Shown here piece after piece: positions 18,901-26,817 of a stretch of 64,000 bases of DNA (its first letter is position 1; every line of letters starts with the position of its first letter). The DNA is from Flavobacteriales bacterium. Lineage in GTDB: Bacteria > Bacteroidota > Bacteroidia > Flavobacteriales_E > Vicingaceae. The stretch spans positions 62,001 through 126,000 of the forward strand of contig JABTUP010000005.1 of the NCBI GenBank assembly GCA_015075325.1, read 5' to 3'. Under the pieces are notes generated by a model that was not told the origin of the DNA, made no database searches, and saw nothing but the letters and a program-made list of their open reading frames with translations. The translations under genes and the position numbers were made by a program.

Positions 18901-18975
18901 TTTGTGAGTTGGTGATTTTATTATTTAGTGATTTTGTGAGTTGGTGAATTGTTTAATTTGTTAGTTATTGAGTTG
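18901..18975. repeat. GTGAGTTGGTGATT-type repeat cluster (left of the four-helix-bundle gene)
   Basis: GTGA recurs at 18904, 18912, 18929, 18937 and 18944, and GAGTTGGTGA appears twice, followed by the variant GAGTTGG. A related cluster in opposite orientation lies on the other side of the gene. Confidence 0.7.
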
Positions 18976-18980
18976 GTTAA

Positions 18981-19349
18981 TTATTTGTTATTTCTATTTT
19001 CTTTAAAACTTTTTCTTGACTTAGATAAAATAGCAATAATTTCAATCGATTCTTTTGTTAAAGCTTTTGTTAGTTCATTACTACTTATTCCAGATTCCGA
19101 TAATAATTCTAGCCAAAATACACATTCATCAGCTTCTTCTACACAAATTGAAAGTTTAGCAAAAAATTCCTTATCCGATCTTGCCCTACAAACTGCTCTG
19201 TAATTTGAACCTACCGAAGTAGATGACCGTAGAAGTTGGCGACCCAAAATTCTGGCTTCTTCAGTTTTAGGTAAACTCTGAAAAAGTTTTATATTGTCTA
19301 GTGCAAACTGTTTAGTCCTGTTTCTAAATTTGTCAGCAAAATCATTCAT
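18981..19349 (-). CDS. Four-helix-bundle protein (23S rRNA intervening-sequence / Avd-like family)
   Basis: This 122-residue all-helical protein matches the family by QLLRSSTSVGSNYRAVCRARS, KEFFAKLSICVEEADECVFWLEL and its four-helix layout (about 6-22, 34-58, 63-88, 93-115). Relatives are encoded inside intervening sequences of 23S rRNA genes and as the accessory protein Avd of diversity-generating retroelements, but most copies in Bacteroidota are stand-alone and of unknown function. There is no reverse transcriptase or variable repeat nearby. It interrupts the obgE-adk pair and has inverted repeat-like clusters on both sides, suggesting acquisition as a unit. Confidence 0.8.
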   Translation of the reverse strand: MNDFADKFRNRTKQFALDNIKLFQSLPKTEEARILGRQLLRSSTSVGSNYRAVCRARSDKEFFAKLSICVEEADECVFWLELLSESGISSNELTKALTKESIEIIAILSKSRKSFKENRNNK

Positions 19350-19388
19350 TGATTAACCAATTTTATTTTTAATTAACTAATTTGCCAT

Positions 19389-19436
19389 CCAATAACTCAC
19401 TAATTCTTCAAATCACTAAATCACCAACTTTTTTTA
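19389..19436. repeat. AATCACTAAATCACCAAC-type repeat cluster (right of the four-helix-bundle gene)
   Basis: Read on the minus strand it is GTTGGTGATTTAGTGATTTG followed by AGTGAGTTATTGG. It is therefore related, in inverted orientation, to the cluster at 18901-18975. Confidence 0.65.
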
Positions 19437-20024
19437 CTAATTACTTTCAACTCTATATTTTTCAACAGCATTACATAACCGTGAAAAAATTTCATCCTTA
19501 GATCCCACTCCATTTATTTTTTCGAATTTACCTTCGGCAGCGTAAAAATCAGCAACTACAGCGGTTTGTTCGTTATATACTTTTATTCTATTTGCAATGA
19601 TGTTTTCATCTTTATCATCAGCTCTTCCGCTATCGGCTCCTCTTAGCAACAAACGTTTTATCAACTCTTCTTCTTTTACATCTAAAGCCAACATTACTGA
19701 AATACTTGTTCCTTTTGATGTTAAAAAATTAGCTAACGCATTTGCTTGTGGAGTGGTTCTTGGAAATCCATCAAATATAAAACCTTGTGCTTTTGGATTT
19801 TTTTCTACTTCTGCCTCTAACATTGAAATAGTAACCTGATCTGGAACCAACTCTCCTTTATCCATATAGCTTTTAGCTAATTTTCCTAATTCAGTTTCGC
19901 CTTTTATATTAGCTCTAAAAATATCGCCTGTTGAAAGATGACAAAGATTGTATTTAGCAATAAGTTTTTCTGCTTGAGTTCCTTTTCCTGCCCCTGGAGG
20001 TCCAAATAAAACAATGTTTAACAT
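19437..20024 (-). CDS. adk: Adenylate kinase
   Basis: The 195-residue protein has the P-loop GPPGAGKGTQ (about 8-17), the AMP-binding STGDIFRANI, and the lid and hinge motif GFPRTTPQANAL. It converts AMP plus ATP into two ADP. The short form without a zinc-binding lid agrees with the absence of cysteines in the lid region. It follows hpt by 11 bases in the same direction, so hpt and adk are co-transcribed. Confidence 0.96.
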   Translation of the reverse strand: MLNIVLFGPPGAGKGTQAEKLIAKYNLCHLSTGDIFRANIKGETELGKLAKSYMDKGELVPDQVTISMLEAEVEKNPKAQGFIFDGFPRTTPQANALANFLTSKGTSISVMLALDVKEEELIKRLLLRGADSGRADDKDENIIANRIKVYNEQTAVVADFYAAEGKFEKINGVGSKDEIFSRLCNAVEKYRVESN

Positions 20025-20035
20025 ACTATAATATT

Positions 20036-20572
20036 TTATTGATTTAACACATAAATTGAAGGTAAATTCCTTCCAAAACCATCATAATCCAAACCATAAC
20101 CAACTACAAATGCGTTGGGAATTTCTTTAGCTATATAATCTATTTTAAAATTTTTCTTGTATGGATCTGGTTTAAATAATAACGTAGCAATTTTTACACT
20201 ATTTGGTTTTTTTTCTTGAATAATTTGATGAAGTTTTTCTAAAGTATTGCCTGTATCAACAATATCTTCAACAATAATTACATCTTGCCCTTCCAAACTT
20301 TCGTTTAAACCAATTAGTTTATTAACTTTTCCTGTCGTTTCTGTTCCCTCGTAAGAAGCTAATTTTACAAAAGAAACCAAGCATTCTAAATCAATTGATT
20401 TCATTAAATCGCCCATAAACATAAAAGAGCCATTTAAAATACCTATAAATAGTGGTGTTTTACCATTGTAGTCGTTATTTATTTTTTGAGCAACGTTTTT
20501 AATTAAACCTTGCAACTCATCTTCGGCTATAAAAGGCTTGAATGATAAATCTTTTATTTTTATTGTTTGCAT
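20036..20572 (-). CDS. hpt: Hypoxanthine phosphoribosyltransferase
   Basis: The 178-residue type I phosphoribosyltransferase has the PRPP-binding loop DVIIVEDIVDTGNTL (about 95-109), a second motif, IGILNGSFMFMGDL, and the C-terminal hood VVGYGLDYDGFGRNLP. It salvages hypoxanthine (and usually guanine) with PRPP to the nucleotide. It is divergent from purE, a de novo purine gene, across a 98-base intergenic region that carries -7 boxes for both genes. Confidence 0.93.
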   Translation of the reverse strand: MQTIKIKDLSFKPFIAEDELQGLIKNVAQKINNDYNGKTPLFIGILNGSFMFMGDLMKSIDLECLVSFVKLASYEGTETTGKVNKLIGLNESLEGQDVIIVEDIVDTGNTLEKLHQIIQEKKPNSVKIATLLFKPDPYKKNFKIDYIAKEIPNAFVVGYGLDYDGFGRNLPSIYVLNQ

Positions 20573-20588
20573 AAAAAAAATTGGAGTG

Positions 20589-20596
20589 CAAATGTA
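20589..20596 (-). promoter_or_regulatory. Predicted -7 box of hpt-adk
   Basis: Minus-strand TACATTTG matches TAnnTTTG exactly, 16 bases before the hpt ATG. Confidence 0.4.
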
Positions 20597-20614
20597 GTTA
20601 TTTTAAGTTTTGAA

Positions 20615-20646
20615 TTGGAAAATACACGTCATTATCGGTATTTTTG
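20615..20646 (+). promoter_or_regulatory. Predicted promoter of purE
   Basis: TTG (20615-20617), a 21-base spacer and TATTTTTG (20639-20646). A possible upstream TTG start of purE lies inside this box, which favours the downstream ATG. Confidence 0.5.
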
Positions 20647-20670
20647 GACAAACTAAAAACAAAACCACCT

Positions 20671-21177
20671 ATGAAACCACTTGTTAGTATAATAATGGGA
20701 AGCACAAGCGATTGGAAAGTAATGCAGAAAGCTGCCGATTTTTTTGATGAAATGGAAATTCCGTTTGAAGTAAATGCATTATCTGCCCACAGAACTCCTG
20801 ATGAAGTTGAGAAATTTGCAAAAAATGCTAAAGCTAATGGAGTTAAAGTAATTATTGCTGCTGCAGGTATGGCGGCACATTTGCCAGGAGTAATTTCGGC
20901 ATTAACACCACTACCTGTTATTGGAGTGCCAATTAACGCTAGTTTAGATGGAATGGACGCATTGTTAGCTATTGTACAAATGCCTCCAGGAATTCCTGTT
21001 GCCACTGTTGCTGTTGACGGAGCTTTAAATGCAGCTATTTTAGCTACTCAAATGATTGGAACTGGTGATGAGGCAATTTATGAAAAAACTGTTGCTTACA
21101 AAAACAACTTAAAAACAAAAATTGTAAAAGCTAACGAAGAGCTAGCAACATTTAAATATAAATTTAGAACCAATTAA
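20671..21177 (+). CDS. purE: 5-(carboxyamino)imidazole ribonucleotide mutase
   Basis: The 168-residue protein starts at the ATG giving MKPLVSIIMGSTSDW. The class I PurE motifs are complete: GSTSDW, the catalytic SAHRTP, AAGMAAHLPGV and the C-terminal VAVDGALNAA. It rearranges N5-CAIR to CAIR in purine synthesis. PurK is not adjacent. The transcript ends in a strong bidirectional hairpin. Confidence 0.96.
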   Translation: MKPLVSIIMGSTSDWKVMQKAADFFDEMEIPFEVNALSAHRTPDEVEKFAKNAKANGVKVIIAAAGMAAHLPGVISALTPLPVIGVPINASLDGMDALLAIVQMPPGIPVATVAVDGALNAAILATQMIGTGDEAIYEKTVAYKNNLKTKIVKANEELATFKYKFRTN

Positions 21178-21183
21178 AAAATT

Positions 21184-21222
21184 AAAAAGGCTATTTCAAC
21201 ACAACGAAATAGCCTTTTTTTT
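21184..21222. terminator. Bidirectional terminator between purE and the acyltransferase gene
   Basis: AAAAAGGCTATTTC pairs with GAAATAGCCTTTTT around an 8-base loop, with flanking A and T runs. Confidence 0.9.
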
Positions 21223-21760
21223 ATCTAACTCCTTGTTCAGGAAAGCGTCCTTTTACTGTTCGATAGAAATCTAAAATAAATTTCATGTCTTCCTCTATAT
21301 TTCCTGATGGATATAAGTGAGGACCGATACCCGCTGTTTTTGTTGAATAATCTACATAACCCAACACAATTGGCACTTTTGCCAAAAGTGCAATATAATA
21401 AAACCCTTTTTTCCAATCAGGATTATACTTTCGAGTTCCTTCTGGGGTAACCAACATTACCAACTCTTCTCTTTCTCTAAATGTTTTTACAATTTCTTCT
21501 GTTAACTTGGTATTTTTACCTCTGTTTACAGGAATTGCTCCAAGCGATTTTAACAACAAATTCATTGGAAAGAAAAACCATTCTTTTTTTATAAAAAACT
21601 GAACTGGAATTTTATACACAAAGAAATACAATCTGCCAATAATAAAATCCCAATTACTGGTGTGAGGAGCTCCAACAATTACAAACTTTTTAAAATTTGG
21701 AAGTTCGCCAACAATTTTCCATCCAAAAATTTTAAATATGAATAATGCTAGTTTCGACAC
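21221..21760 (-). CDS. PlsC-like lysophospholipid acyltransferase
   Basis: The 179-residue protein has the acyltransferase motif I HTSNWD (His33, Asp38), motif II around IPVNRGKN and motif III VTPEGTRKYNPDWKKGFYYIA. Such enzymes acylate lysophosphatidic acid or other lysophospholipids at the inner membrane. It is short compared with PlsC and resembles the small 1-acyl-sn-glycerol-3-phosphate acyltransferase group. It belongs to a likely three-gene operon with the two genes upstream on the same strand. Confidence 0.85.
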   Translation of the reverse strand: MSKLALFIFKIFGWKIVGELPNFKKFVIVGAPHTSNWDFIIGRLYFFVYKIPVQFFIKKEWFFFPMNLLLKSLGAIPVNRGKNTKLTEEIVKTFREREELVMLVTPEGTRKYNPDWKKGFYYIALLAKVPIVLGYVDYSTKTAGIGPHLYPSGNIEEDMKFILDFYRTVKGRFPEQGVR

Positions 21761-21775
21761 GAAGAATGTAATTAA

Positions 21776-22159
21776 TTATTTTTTTCGTTCAATTACGTAG
21801 TGCGTAATAATTAACGATTCGCCTTTAATTGAATACACGTCAACCAACACAAATCCGTTTGATTTGAGGTCGTTTAAAATTGAAATAATAGAGTTCATGC
21901 CTTCAAATCCTTTTGATAGCAATTCTGCTCCTTCATTATTACCAGTAAATAACGATAAACGAGCCAAGCTAGAGCTACTTCCATCGGTTGTTCTAAATTC
22001 ATCTTCGTTGTTTAACCTAACTTCCAATATGGCATAATCGCCTTTTTTAGTAAGGCTTTTTAATTTTCCAACAACATTAATTGGTTCTTGAGCTTTTAAA
22101 CTGGTTACAAAAAGAAAAAGTAAACCAAAAATGAAAAGTGTTTTTGTAAATTTTATCAT
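21776..22159 (-). CDS. Small secreted protein of unknown function
   Basis: The 127-residue protein has a signal peptide ending VTSLKAQ (about residue 24) and a mature domain of about 100 residues, with GDYAILEVRLNNEDEFRTTDG and a C-terminal VYSIKGESLIITHYVIERKK. I see no family. It lies 18 bases after the SRPBCC-GyrI gene and 15 bases before the acyltransferase gene, so co-transcription is likely. A periplasmic location is inferred. Confidence 0.65.
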   Translation of the reverse strand: MIKFTKTLFIFGLLFLFVTSLKAQEPINVVGKLKSLTKKGDYAILEVRLNNEDEFRTTDGSSSSLARLSLFTGNNEGAELLSKGFEGMNSIISILNDLKSNGFVLVDVYSIKGESLIITHYVIERKK

Positions 22160-22177
22160 GCTGCAAATTTAAGTTTA

Positions 22178-23191
22178 TTATTTTATTGGAAAATAAATTT
22201 CTGTAATCCATTTTACAGGATTTTGTTCTACAGATGGGTCAACAACATAAATTTCCCATGGCGGACCAATTACCTGAACTTCGTTTCGTCGCATCCATTC
22301 GTTAATACTGAAATAAGTTTCTGGTATTCTATCATAAGCTCCATAATGATTTGCTGTAACTACTTTTCCTGGTTTTATTTTATTTAATTTAATTCGATTA
22401 TCCTCAAAAAAAATGGAATCTTTTAGCAATAATCCTGCTTCAATATCAACAACAGAGTCTGACCAAAAATGATAAATAACAATTGGTGGCAAATCTGAAT
22501 CAATATGCTGTTTATTTAAAAATTCATTAACTTCTAAAAATAGCTTAGCATGCAAATTTTCTGTTTTATTCCCATCAATTTTCTCTCGAATTCCAACAAA
22601 CCATTGGGGTTCGGTAATTTCTTTCTGAGAAGCTAATCCGCTACTTATTTTTGGAAGGTTTTCTGTAAATGATTTCAGGTTTTTTAATCCTTTCTCAATG
22701 TCGGGAGCAATATAATTTTCGGCAAATAAACCATACCACTTTGCAAATGGATTAAACCCAAAATTGAGGTTAATTCCGAAAGTAACTTCAACTACATTTT
22801 CATTCGGTTTAAAGTACCAATAACTCAACGCTTCTGTTTCATCAAAATTCATTTCCAACTCAATTAATTCATGAGGCAACGATTTTATTATTTTAACAGA
22901 ACCTTCCCCTAATTCATCATCATTACTTTTCCAGTTAAAAGTTGCATTTACATCGTTTGATGGAGTAGAATAATTATTAAGTTGAGTATAAATTGTCGAA
23001 TCTTTTTCAGCCCAAGCCGACCAATTTCTCCAATTTTTTAATTCATTTACTTGATTAAAAACCAACTCATTGGTTGTTTCAATGGTTATTGATTTTTCAA
23101 TTTTTAATGTAGTTGGCAAAAAGAATGAAATAATAACTAATAACACTATAAAAACACTAACGATAATCAATAATCTTTTAAAAATGTTCAT
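22178..23191 (-). CDS. Membrane-anchored SRPBCC domain fused to a GyrI-like effector domain
   Basis: In this 337-residue protein an N-terminal membrane helix (about 7-27) is followed by an SRPBCC/polyketide-cyclase-like domain (about 32-175; LKNWRNWSAWAEKD). A GyrI-like small-molecule binding domain follows (about 185-337; PQWFVGIREKI, VVTANHYGAYDRIPETY, EIYFPIK). Both halves are hydrophobic-ligand binding folds. This fusion is seen in Bacteroidota but its ligand is not known. The helix would place both domains in the periplasm. It heads the minus-strand operon with the secreted protein and acyltransferase genes. Confidence 0.82.
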   Translation of the reverse strand: MNIFKRLLIIVSVFIVLLVIISFFLPTTLKIEKSITIETTNELVFNQVNELKNWRNWSAWAEKDSTIYTQLNNYSTPSNDVNATFNWKSNDDELGEGSVKIIKSLPHELIELEMNFDETEALSYWYFKPNENVVEVTFGINLNFGFNPFAKWYGLFAENYIAPDIEKGLKNLKSFTENLPKISSGLASQKEITEPQWFVGIREKIDGNKTENLHAKLFLEVNEFLNKQHIDSDLPPIVIYHFWSDSVVDIEAGLLLKDSIFFEDNRIKLNKIKPGKVVTANHYGAYDRIPETYFSINEWMRRNEVQVIGPPWEIYVVDPSVEQNPVKWITEIYFPIK

Positions 23192-23330
23192 GGGTTATTC
23201 TAGAATAAAGAAATTGGTTATAAAATTACAGTTTTAAGCCATTTATCCAAAGATAATGATACGATTACAGCAATTATTTTTTGTCGTTTAACCATATTTT
23301 ACTAAATTGGCTTCCTTTTTAAAAAAAAAC

Positions 23331-24368
23331 ATGAACAACACCTTGCTAAAAACTTTACTTTTTCCCCTATTTTATTTGGGGTTTACAGCTTTGGTTTATT
23401 GCAAAACAACTATTGAAGGTGATGAAAAAGAAAACAGCACTAAAAAAGACACCGTTAGTGCATTAGTAATTACCCCAAACAATCCGTTATACAATGATTT
23501 ATCTTCGTTATCAGGCGATGAAATTATCTCATTAATTGATTCTCTATTAGACCAAAAATTGGTATCTAAACCGCTATTAAAAGAACTTAGCAACTATGTT
23601 GAAAGTCGATTATTAGAACACGATTTTTACGTTTCACTAACCAATTTTTACGAAGACACACCAATACCTTCAAATTCCATGTACGATAGTTGGGATACAC
23701 AAACCATTTATCCTTATGAAGATGAACTAACACTAAACGACACATCTGTTTATTTAACCTTAACCGACGAACCAAACCTTTGTAACTTTGTTATGCCATT
23801 AGATACCACTATAATTACCTCGCATTTTGGTTTCCGCGAAGGAAGAAATCACAATGGTATTGATTTGGACTTACAAGTTTGGGATCCTGTTCGCTCATCG
23901 TTCGACGGAATGGTTAGGATTGCTCTTAAACATCCTGGTTACGGAAGAGTTGTTGTTATTCGCCACTACAATGGATTGGAAACTTTGTATGCACATCTTC
24001 ACCGAATAAAAGTTAAACCTGGCGATATTGTTGAAGCAGGACAAATAATTGGTTTAGGAGGAAGTTCTGGAAGATCTACAGGAAGTCATCTTCATTTTGA
24101 AATTCGTTTTAAAGGCAAACCTTTAAACCCAAAGCACTTAATTTCGTTCAAAAACAACCAATTGATTAGCCATGCTGTTGAACTTAAAAAACATAAAAAC
24201 AAATACCTTACAATTCCTGTAGGAGTTGAGTTCCACACTATTGAACGAGGTGATTACATGCATAAAATTGCTACTCGATATGGTTTAACAGTTAAAGAGT
24301 TATGCGATTTAAACGATATGACAAAAAAATCTACACTACGAGTTGGACGACAAATTAGAATAAAATAA
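23331..24368 (+). CDS. M23-family peptidoglycan peptidase with LysM domain
   Basis: I start at the ATG giving MNNTLLKTLLFPLF (345 residues); an in-frame upstream codon would put extra residues before the signal sequence. After a signal peptide and a variable region, a LytM/M23 domain shows the zinc motif FGFREGRNHNGIDLDL, YAHLHRI and GSHLHFEIRFKG, so the catalytic residues are intact. A C-terminal LysM (FHTIERGDYMHKIATRYGLT ... LRVGRQIRIK) binds peptidoglycan. It probably hydrolyses cross-links in the cell wall. A small membrane protein gene follows 3 bases downstream. Confidence 0.9.
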   Translation: MNNTLLKTLLFPLFYLGFTALVYCKTTIEGDEKENSTKKDTVSALVITPNNPLYNDLSSLSGDEIISLIDSLLDQKLVSKPLLKELSNYVESRLLEHDFYVSLTNFYEDTPIPSNSMYDSWDTQTIYPYEDELTLNDTSVYLTLTDEPNLCNFVMPLDTTIITSHFGFREGRNHNGIDLDLQVWDPVRSSFDGMVRIALKHPGYGRVVVIRHYNGLETLYAHLHRIKVKPGDIVEAGQIIGLGGSSGRSTGSHLHFEIRFKGKPLNPKHLISFKNNQLISHAVELKKHKNKYLTIPVGVEFHTIERGDYMHKIATRYGLTVKELCDLNDMTKKSTLRVGRQIRIK

Positions 24369-24371
24369 ACC

Positions 24372-24707
24372 ATGTTTAACATTACCAACTACAACGAACA
24401 TCCTACCAGAAAAGCTTACACTATTTTTCATTTTTTCACTAAAGAAAGAGCCGATTATTTTAATCAACTGCTGAATGAAAAAGGAATTTGGTTTGAATTT
24501 GATTTAGATGAAACCTCAAACAAAACCACTTATTTTTTTGGAGTAAAAAATGCCGATCTAAAAACCGTACATCAATTAAATTACTTGGTAATTGCAAAAT
24601 ATCGAAAACCAACCATTTCATATTCTCCGTTACGTATTTTTCTTTTCCTTTTTTTATTAATTATTATTTTCTTAGTCGTAATGGGGCTTTTAAACGCATC
24701 AAAATAA
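24372..24707 (+). CDS. Small protein with C-terminal membrane anchor
   Basis: The 111-residue protein has a soluble N-terminal part of about 80 residues (ERADYFNQLLNEKGIWFEFD; probably an alpha/beta fold) followed by a single strongly hydrophobic helix at about 86-107. It starts 3 bases after the M23 peptidase stop and is very likely part of its transcript. I recognise no family. The tail-anchored topology would leave the soluble part in the cytoplasm. Confidence 0.68.
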   Translation: MFNITNYNEHPTRKAYTIFHFFTKERADYFNQLLNEKGIWFEFDLDETSNKTTYFFGVKNADLKTVHQLNYLVIAKYRKPTISYSPLRIFLFLFLLIIIFLVVMGLLNASK

Positions 24708-24807
24708 ACAGCTAATTAGTTAATAATTCTAAATAAATATAACAAGAAAATTTAAAAACTAAACTTTGTATTAAGATTTAATATCTTTACAGCAAGTTTA
24801 AAAAAAG

Positions 24808-25548
24808 ATGTCAGACTCAATTGTAATTATACCAACTTACAACGAAAAAGAGAACGTAGAAGCTATGATTCGAAAGGTTTTTTCGTTACCACAAGCGTTT
24901 GATGTATTAATTATTGATGATGGTTCGCCCGATGGAACTGCTGCTATTGTAAAAGAATTACAAAAAGAGTTTTCAAACCAATTATTTATTGAAGAACGAA
25001 AAGGAAAACTTGGATTAGGAACTGCTTATATTCATGGGTTTAAGTGGTCGTTAAGCAGAAATTACGAATATACTTTTGAGATGGATTGTGATTTTTCGCA
25101 CAACCCAGAAGACTTAATAAAACTTTACAACGCTTGTGCTAAAGCTGGTGCCGATTTGGCCATTGGCTCGCGATACATTAAAGGTGTAAATGTGGTAAAC
25201 TGGCCTATGGGTCGTATTTTAATGTCATATTATGCTTCGGCTTATGTTCGTTTTATTACAGGTTTAAACATTAGAGACACTACTTCGGGCTTTAAATGCT
25301 ACACCAAAAAAGTATTGGAAACCATTGATTTAAACAAAATAAAATTTAAAGGATACGCATTTCAAATTGAAATGAAATTTGCCGCCACCAAGCTGGGTTT
25401 TAACGTAGTAGAAATTCCTATTATTTTTACCGACCGCCAGCAAGGTGCTTCAAAAATGAGTGGTGGAATTTTTAAAGAAGCAATATTCGGTGTTATTCAA
25501 ATGAAAGTGCTGAGCTGGTTTAAGAGTTATAAAAATCCAGCCAACTAA
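24808..25548 (+). CDS. Polyprenol-phosphate mannose synthase-like GT2 glycosyltransferase
   Basis: The 246-residue protein starts SIVIIPTYNEKENVEAM and contains the GT2 acidic motifs IIDDGSPDGT and EMDCDFSHNP, then the family stretch AIGSRYIKGVNVVNWP and the C-terminal FTDRQQGASKMS. It is soluble with no membrane domain, like DPM1. Such enzymes transfer mannose or glucose from a nucleotide sugar to a polyprenyl phosphate for envelope glycans or protein O-glycosylation. It ends in a 4-base convergent overlap with the TPR gene. Confidence 0.87.
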   Translation: MSDSIVIIPTYNEKENVEAMIRKVFSLPQAFDVLIIDDGSPDGTAAIVKELQKEFSNQLFIEERKGKLGLGTAYIHGFKWSLSRNYEYTFEMDCDFSHNPEDLIKLYNACAKAGADLAIGSRYIKGVNVVNWPMGRILMSYYASAYVRFITGLNIRDTTSGFKCYTKKVLETIDLNKIKFKGYAFQIEMKFAATKLGFNVVEIPIIFTDRQQGASKMSGGIFKEAIFGVIQMKVLSWFKSYKNPAN

Positions 25549-26321
25549 TTTTCTATTTTCTCCAGTAATTTTTTTGCTTGATTAATATCATACAAATCTT
25601 CAATAATTGCATCTAATCTTGGCTTTGAATTAATAACTCTGTTTAGCAACAGTTTAGCCTCAGCATTTCTTTTCATTTCAGTTAAAAACTCTGCATAAAA
25701 ATATAGGTTAGAAATTGATTTTGGGTTTACAGCTAACGCTTTTTTTAAATGATATTCTGCCACTTTTTTTGATGGCCAAGTAATAAATAAAGGTATATGA
25801 GGTACTTTGTAATTGATAACTCCCAGCAATTTGTGAGGAGCTCCATCTGCAAAGGTAGAATCCATTGCAAATAAGCGTTCAGCATACATTTTAACTTTAT
25901 CTGCCAAGCCATCTTTTGCCGAAGAAACAATACCGTTTGCCTCACCATATTTGCTAAAATTGGCAATATACCACAATAAAATAGCTTTGTTCTTAGGGTA
26001 TTTTTTTATAGCTTCTTCGCCTAATTGCTTTCCTTTTAAATAAGCAAGTTTTTGGTCGGCTTTGGTTCTAACCACAAAAGCTCCTTTGTAGTAATAACTT
26101 AGCAACAAATAATCGTAAGCTCTTTCATTATCAGCTTTAACTTGTAATGCCTTGTTAAAATATGCTATTGCTTTGTTAATGTTCGTAGAATCCACTTTTA
26201 AATCTTCGTGGTTTTCGGCTCTTTTATCAAAAAAATCAATTCCTTTTTGCAAATCAGTTTGGGCTTTAATAGAATTAAAGCCACAAACTAAAAATGCTAT
26301 AAAGAAAAAAACTATTCGCAT
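25545..26321 (-). CDS. Exported TPR-like protein, similar to TatT-type TRAP accessory proteins
   Basis: The 258-residue protein has a signal peptide (FFIAFLVCGFNSIKAQ) and helical repeats throughout, including KAIAYFNKALQVKADNERAY and KVAEYHLKKALAVNPKSISN. The pattern with a central WYIANFSKYGEANG and a conserved HKLLG turn resembles the TatT family associated with TRAP transporters, but no transporter genes are near. A 27-base piece of its signal-peptide coding region is repeated exactly at 36807-36833. The gene sits 9 bases after the XRE regulator gene. Confidence 0.7.
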   Translation of the reverse strand: MRIVFFFIAFLVCGFNSIKAQTDLQKGIDFFDKRAENHEDLKVDSTNINKAIAYFNKALQVKADNERAYDYLLLSYYYKGAFVVRTKADQKLAYLKGKQLGEEAIKKYPKNKAILLWYIANFSKYGEANGIVSSAKDGLADKVKMYAERLFAMDSTFADGAPHKLLGVINYKVPHIPLFITWPSKKVAEYHLKKALAVNPKSISNLYFYAEFLTEMKRNAEAKLLLNRVINSKPRLDAIIEDLYDINQAKKLLEKIEN

Positions 26322-26330
26322 TTAATCTTT

Positions 26331-26684
26331 TTAATATCTTTTATTTAACTCACCTCTCAAAAAAATCACTTCTTCTTCCAAGTGTTTTATTCTATCCTCA
26401 AACAATTTTTTTTCATTTTCGGAATAAGCATAATAATTTTGGTTATTACCAAAAGCAGCCTGACAATGGTTGAAAATAAATTTCTCATTAAAACCTAATA
26501 ACTGTTCTAGTGTTACTTCTAGAATTTCGCTTATAGTTTGGAGTTTATCCAAATCCAATTTTGTTTCTTCTTTTTCAATTCTACTGTATTGCCTTTGACT
26601 AATATTTAGTTGATTAGCCATAAAATCTTGAGAAAATCCTTTTAACTCTCTTATTTTACGAATGTTTGAGCCCACTTCAATCAT
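26331..26684 (-). CDS. XRE-family transcriptional regulator
   Basis: In this 117-residue protein an N-terminal Cro/CI-type helix-turn-helix (about 3-60; IRKIRELKGFSQDFMANQLN, SQRQYSRIEKEETKLDLDKL) is followed by a linker and a C-terminal helix with a coiled-coil look (EKKLFEDRIKHLEEEVIFLRGEL), probably for dimerisation. It is divergent from the RHS operon. The spacer contains two copies of a TGTC...TTAGA element 20 bp apart, a likely operator, so it may repress itself and control the RHS operon. This control is inferred from layout only. Confidence 0.82.
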   Translation of the reverse strand: MIEVGSNIRKIRELKGFSQDFMANQLNISQRQYSRIEKEETKLDLDKLQTISEILEVTLEQLLGFNEKFIFNHCQAAFGNNQNYYAYSENEKKLFEDRIKHLEEEVIFLRGELNKRY

Positions 26685-26702
26685 AATTACATTGGTTTTT
26701 TG

Positions 26703-26736
26703 TGTCTAAATTAGACATTATTTGTCATAATTTAGA
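26703..26736. promoter_or_regulatory. Tandem operator-like repeats between the XRE gene and the RHS operon
   Basis: TGTCTAAATTAGACA (26703-26717) is a perfect palindrome around one central base. TGTCATAATTTAGA (26723-26736) is a weaker copy exactly 20 bp away, two helical turns. The first overlaps a near-match to a -7 box for the XRE gene. Confidence 0.55.
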
Positions 26737-26817
26737 AGTTTATGATGTATTAATTCTATAAATTTTACTTTTCCTTTGTTTGAAAATAAAAATTCGAGAC
26801 TATAAAAAAATCAACCC

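Noticed and set aside
18901..19436. Diversity-generating retroelement suggested by the Avd-like four-helix-bundle gene
   Set aside because: No reverse transcriptase, template repeat or variable repeat is present in the window.
20598..21005. 135-codon open frame antisense to purE
   Set aside because: It lies almost wholly on the opposite strand of a well-conserved gene and its Ala/Ile/Pro-rich translation mirrors purE codon bias. No independent support.
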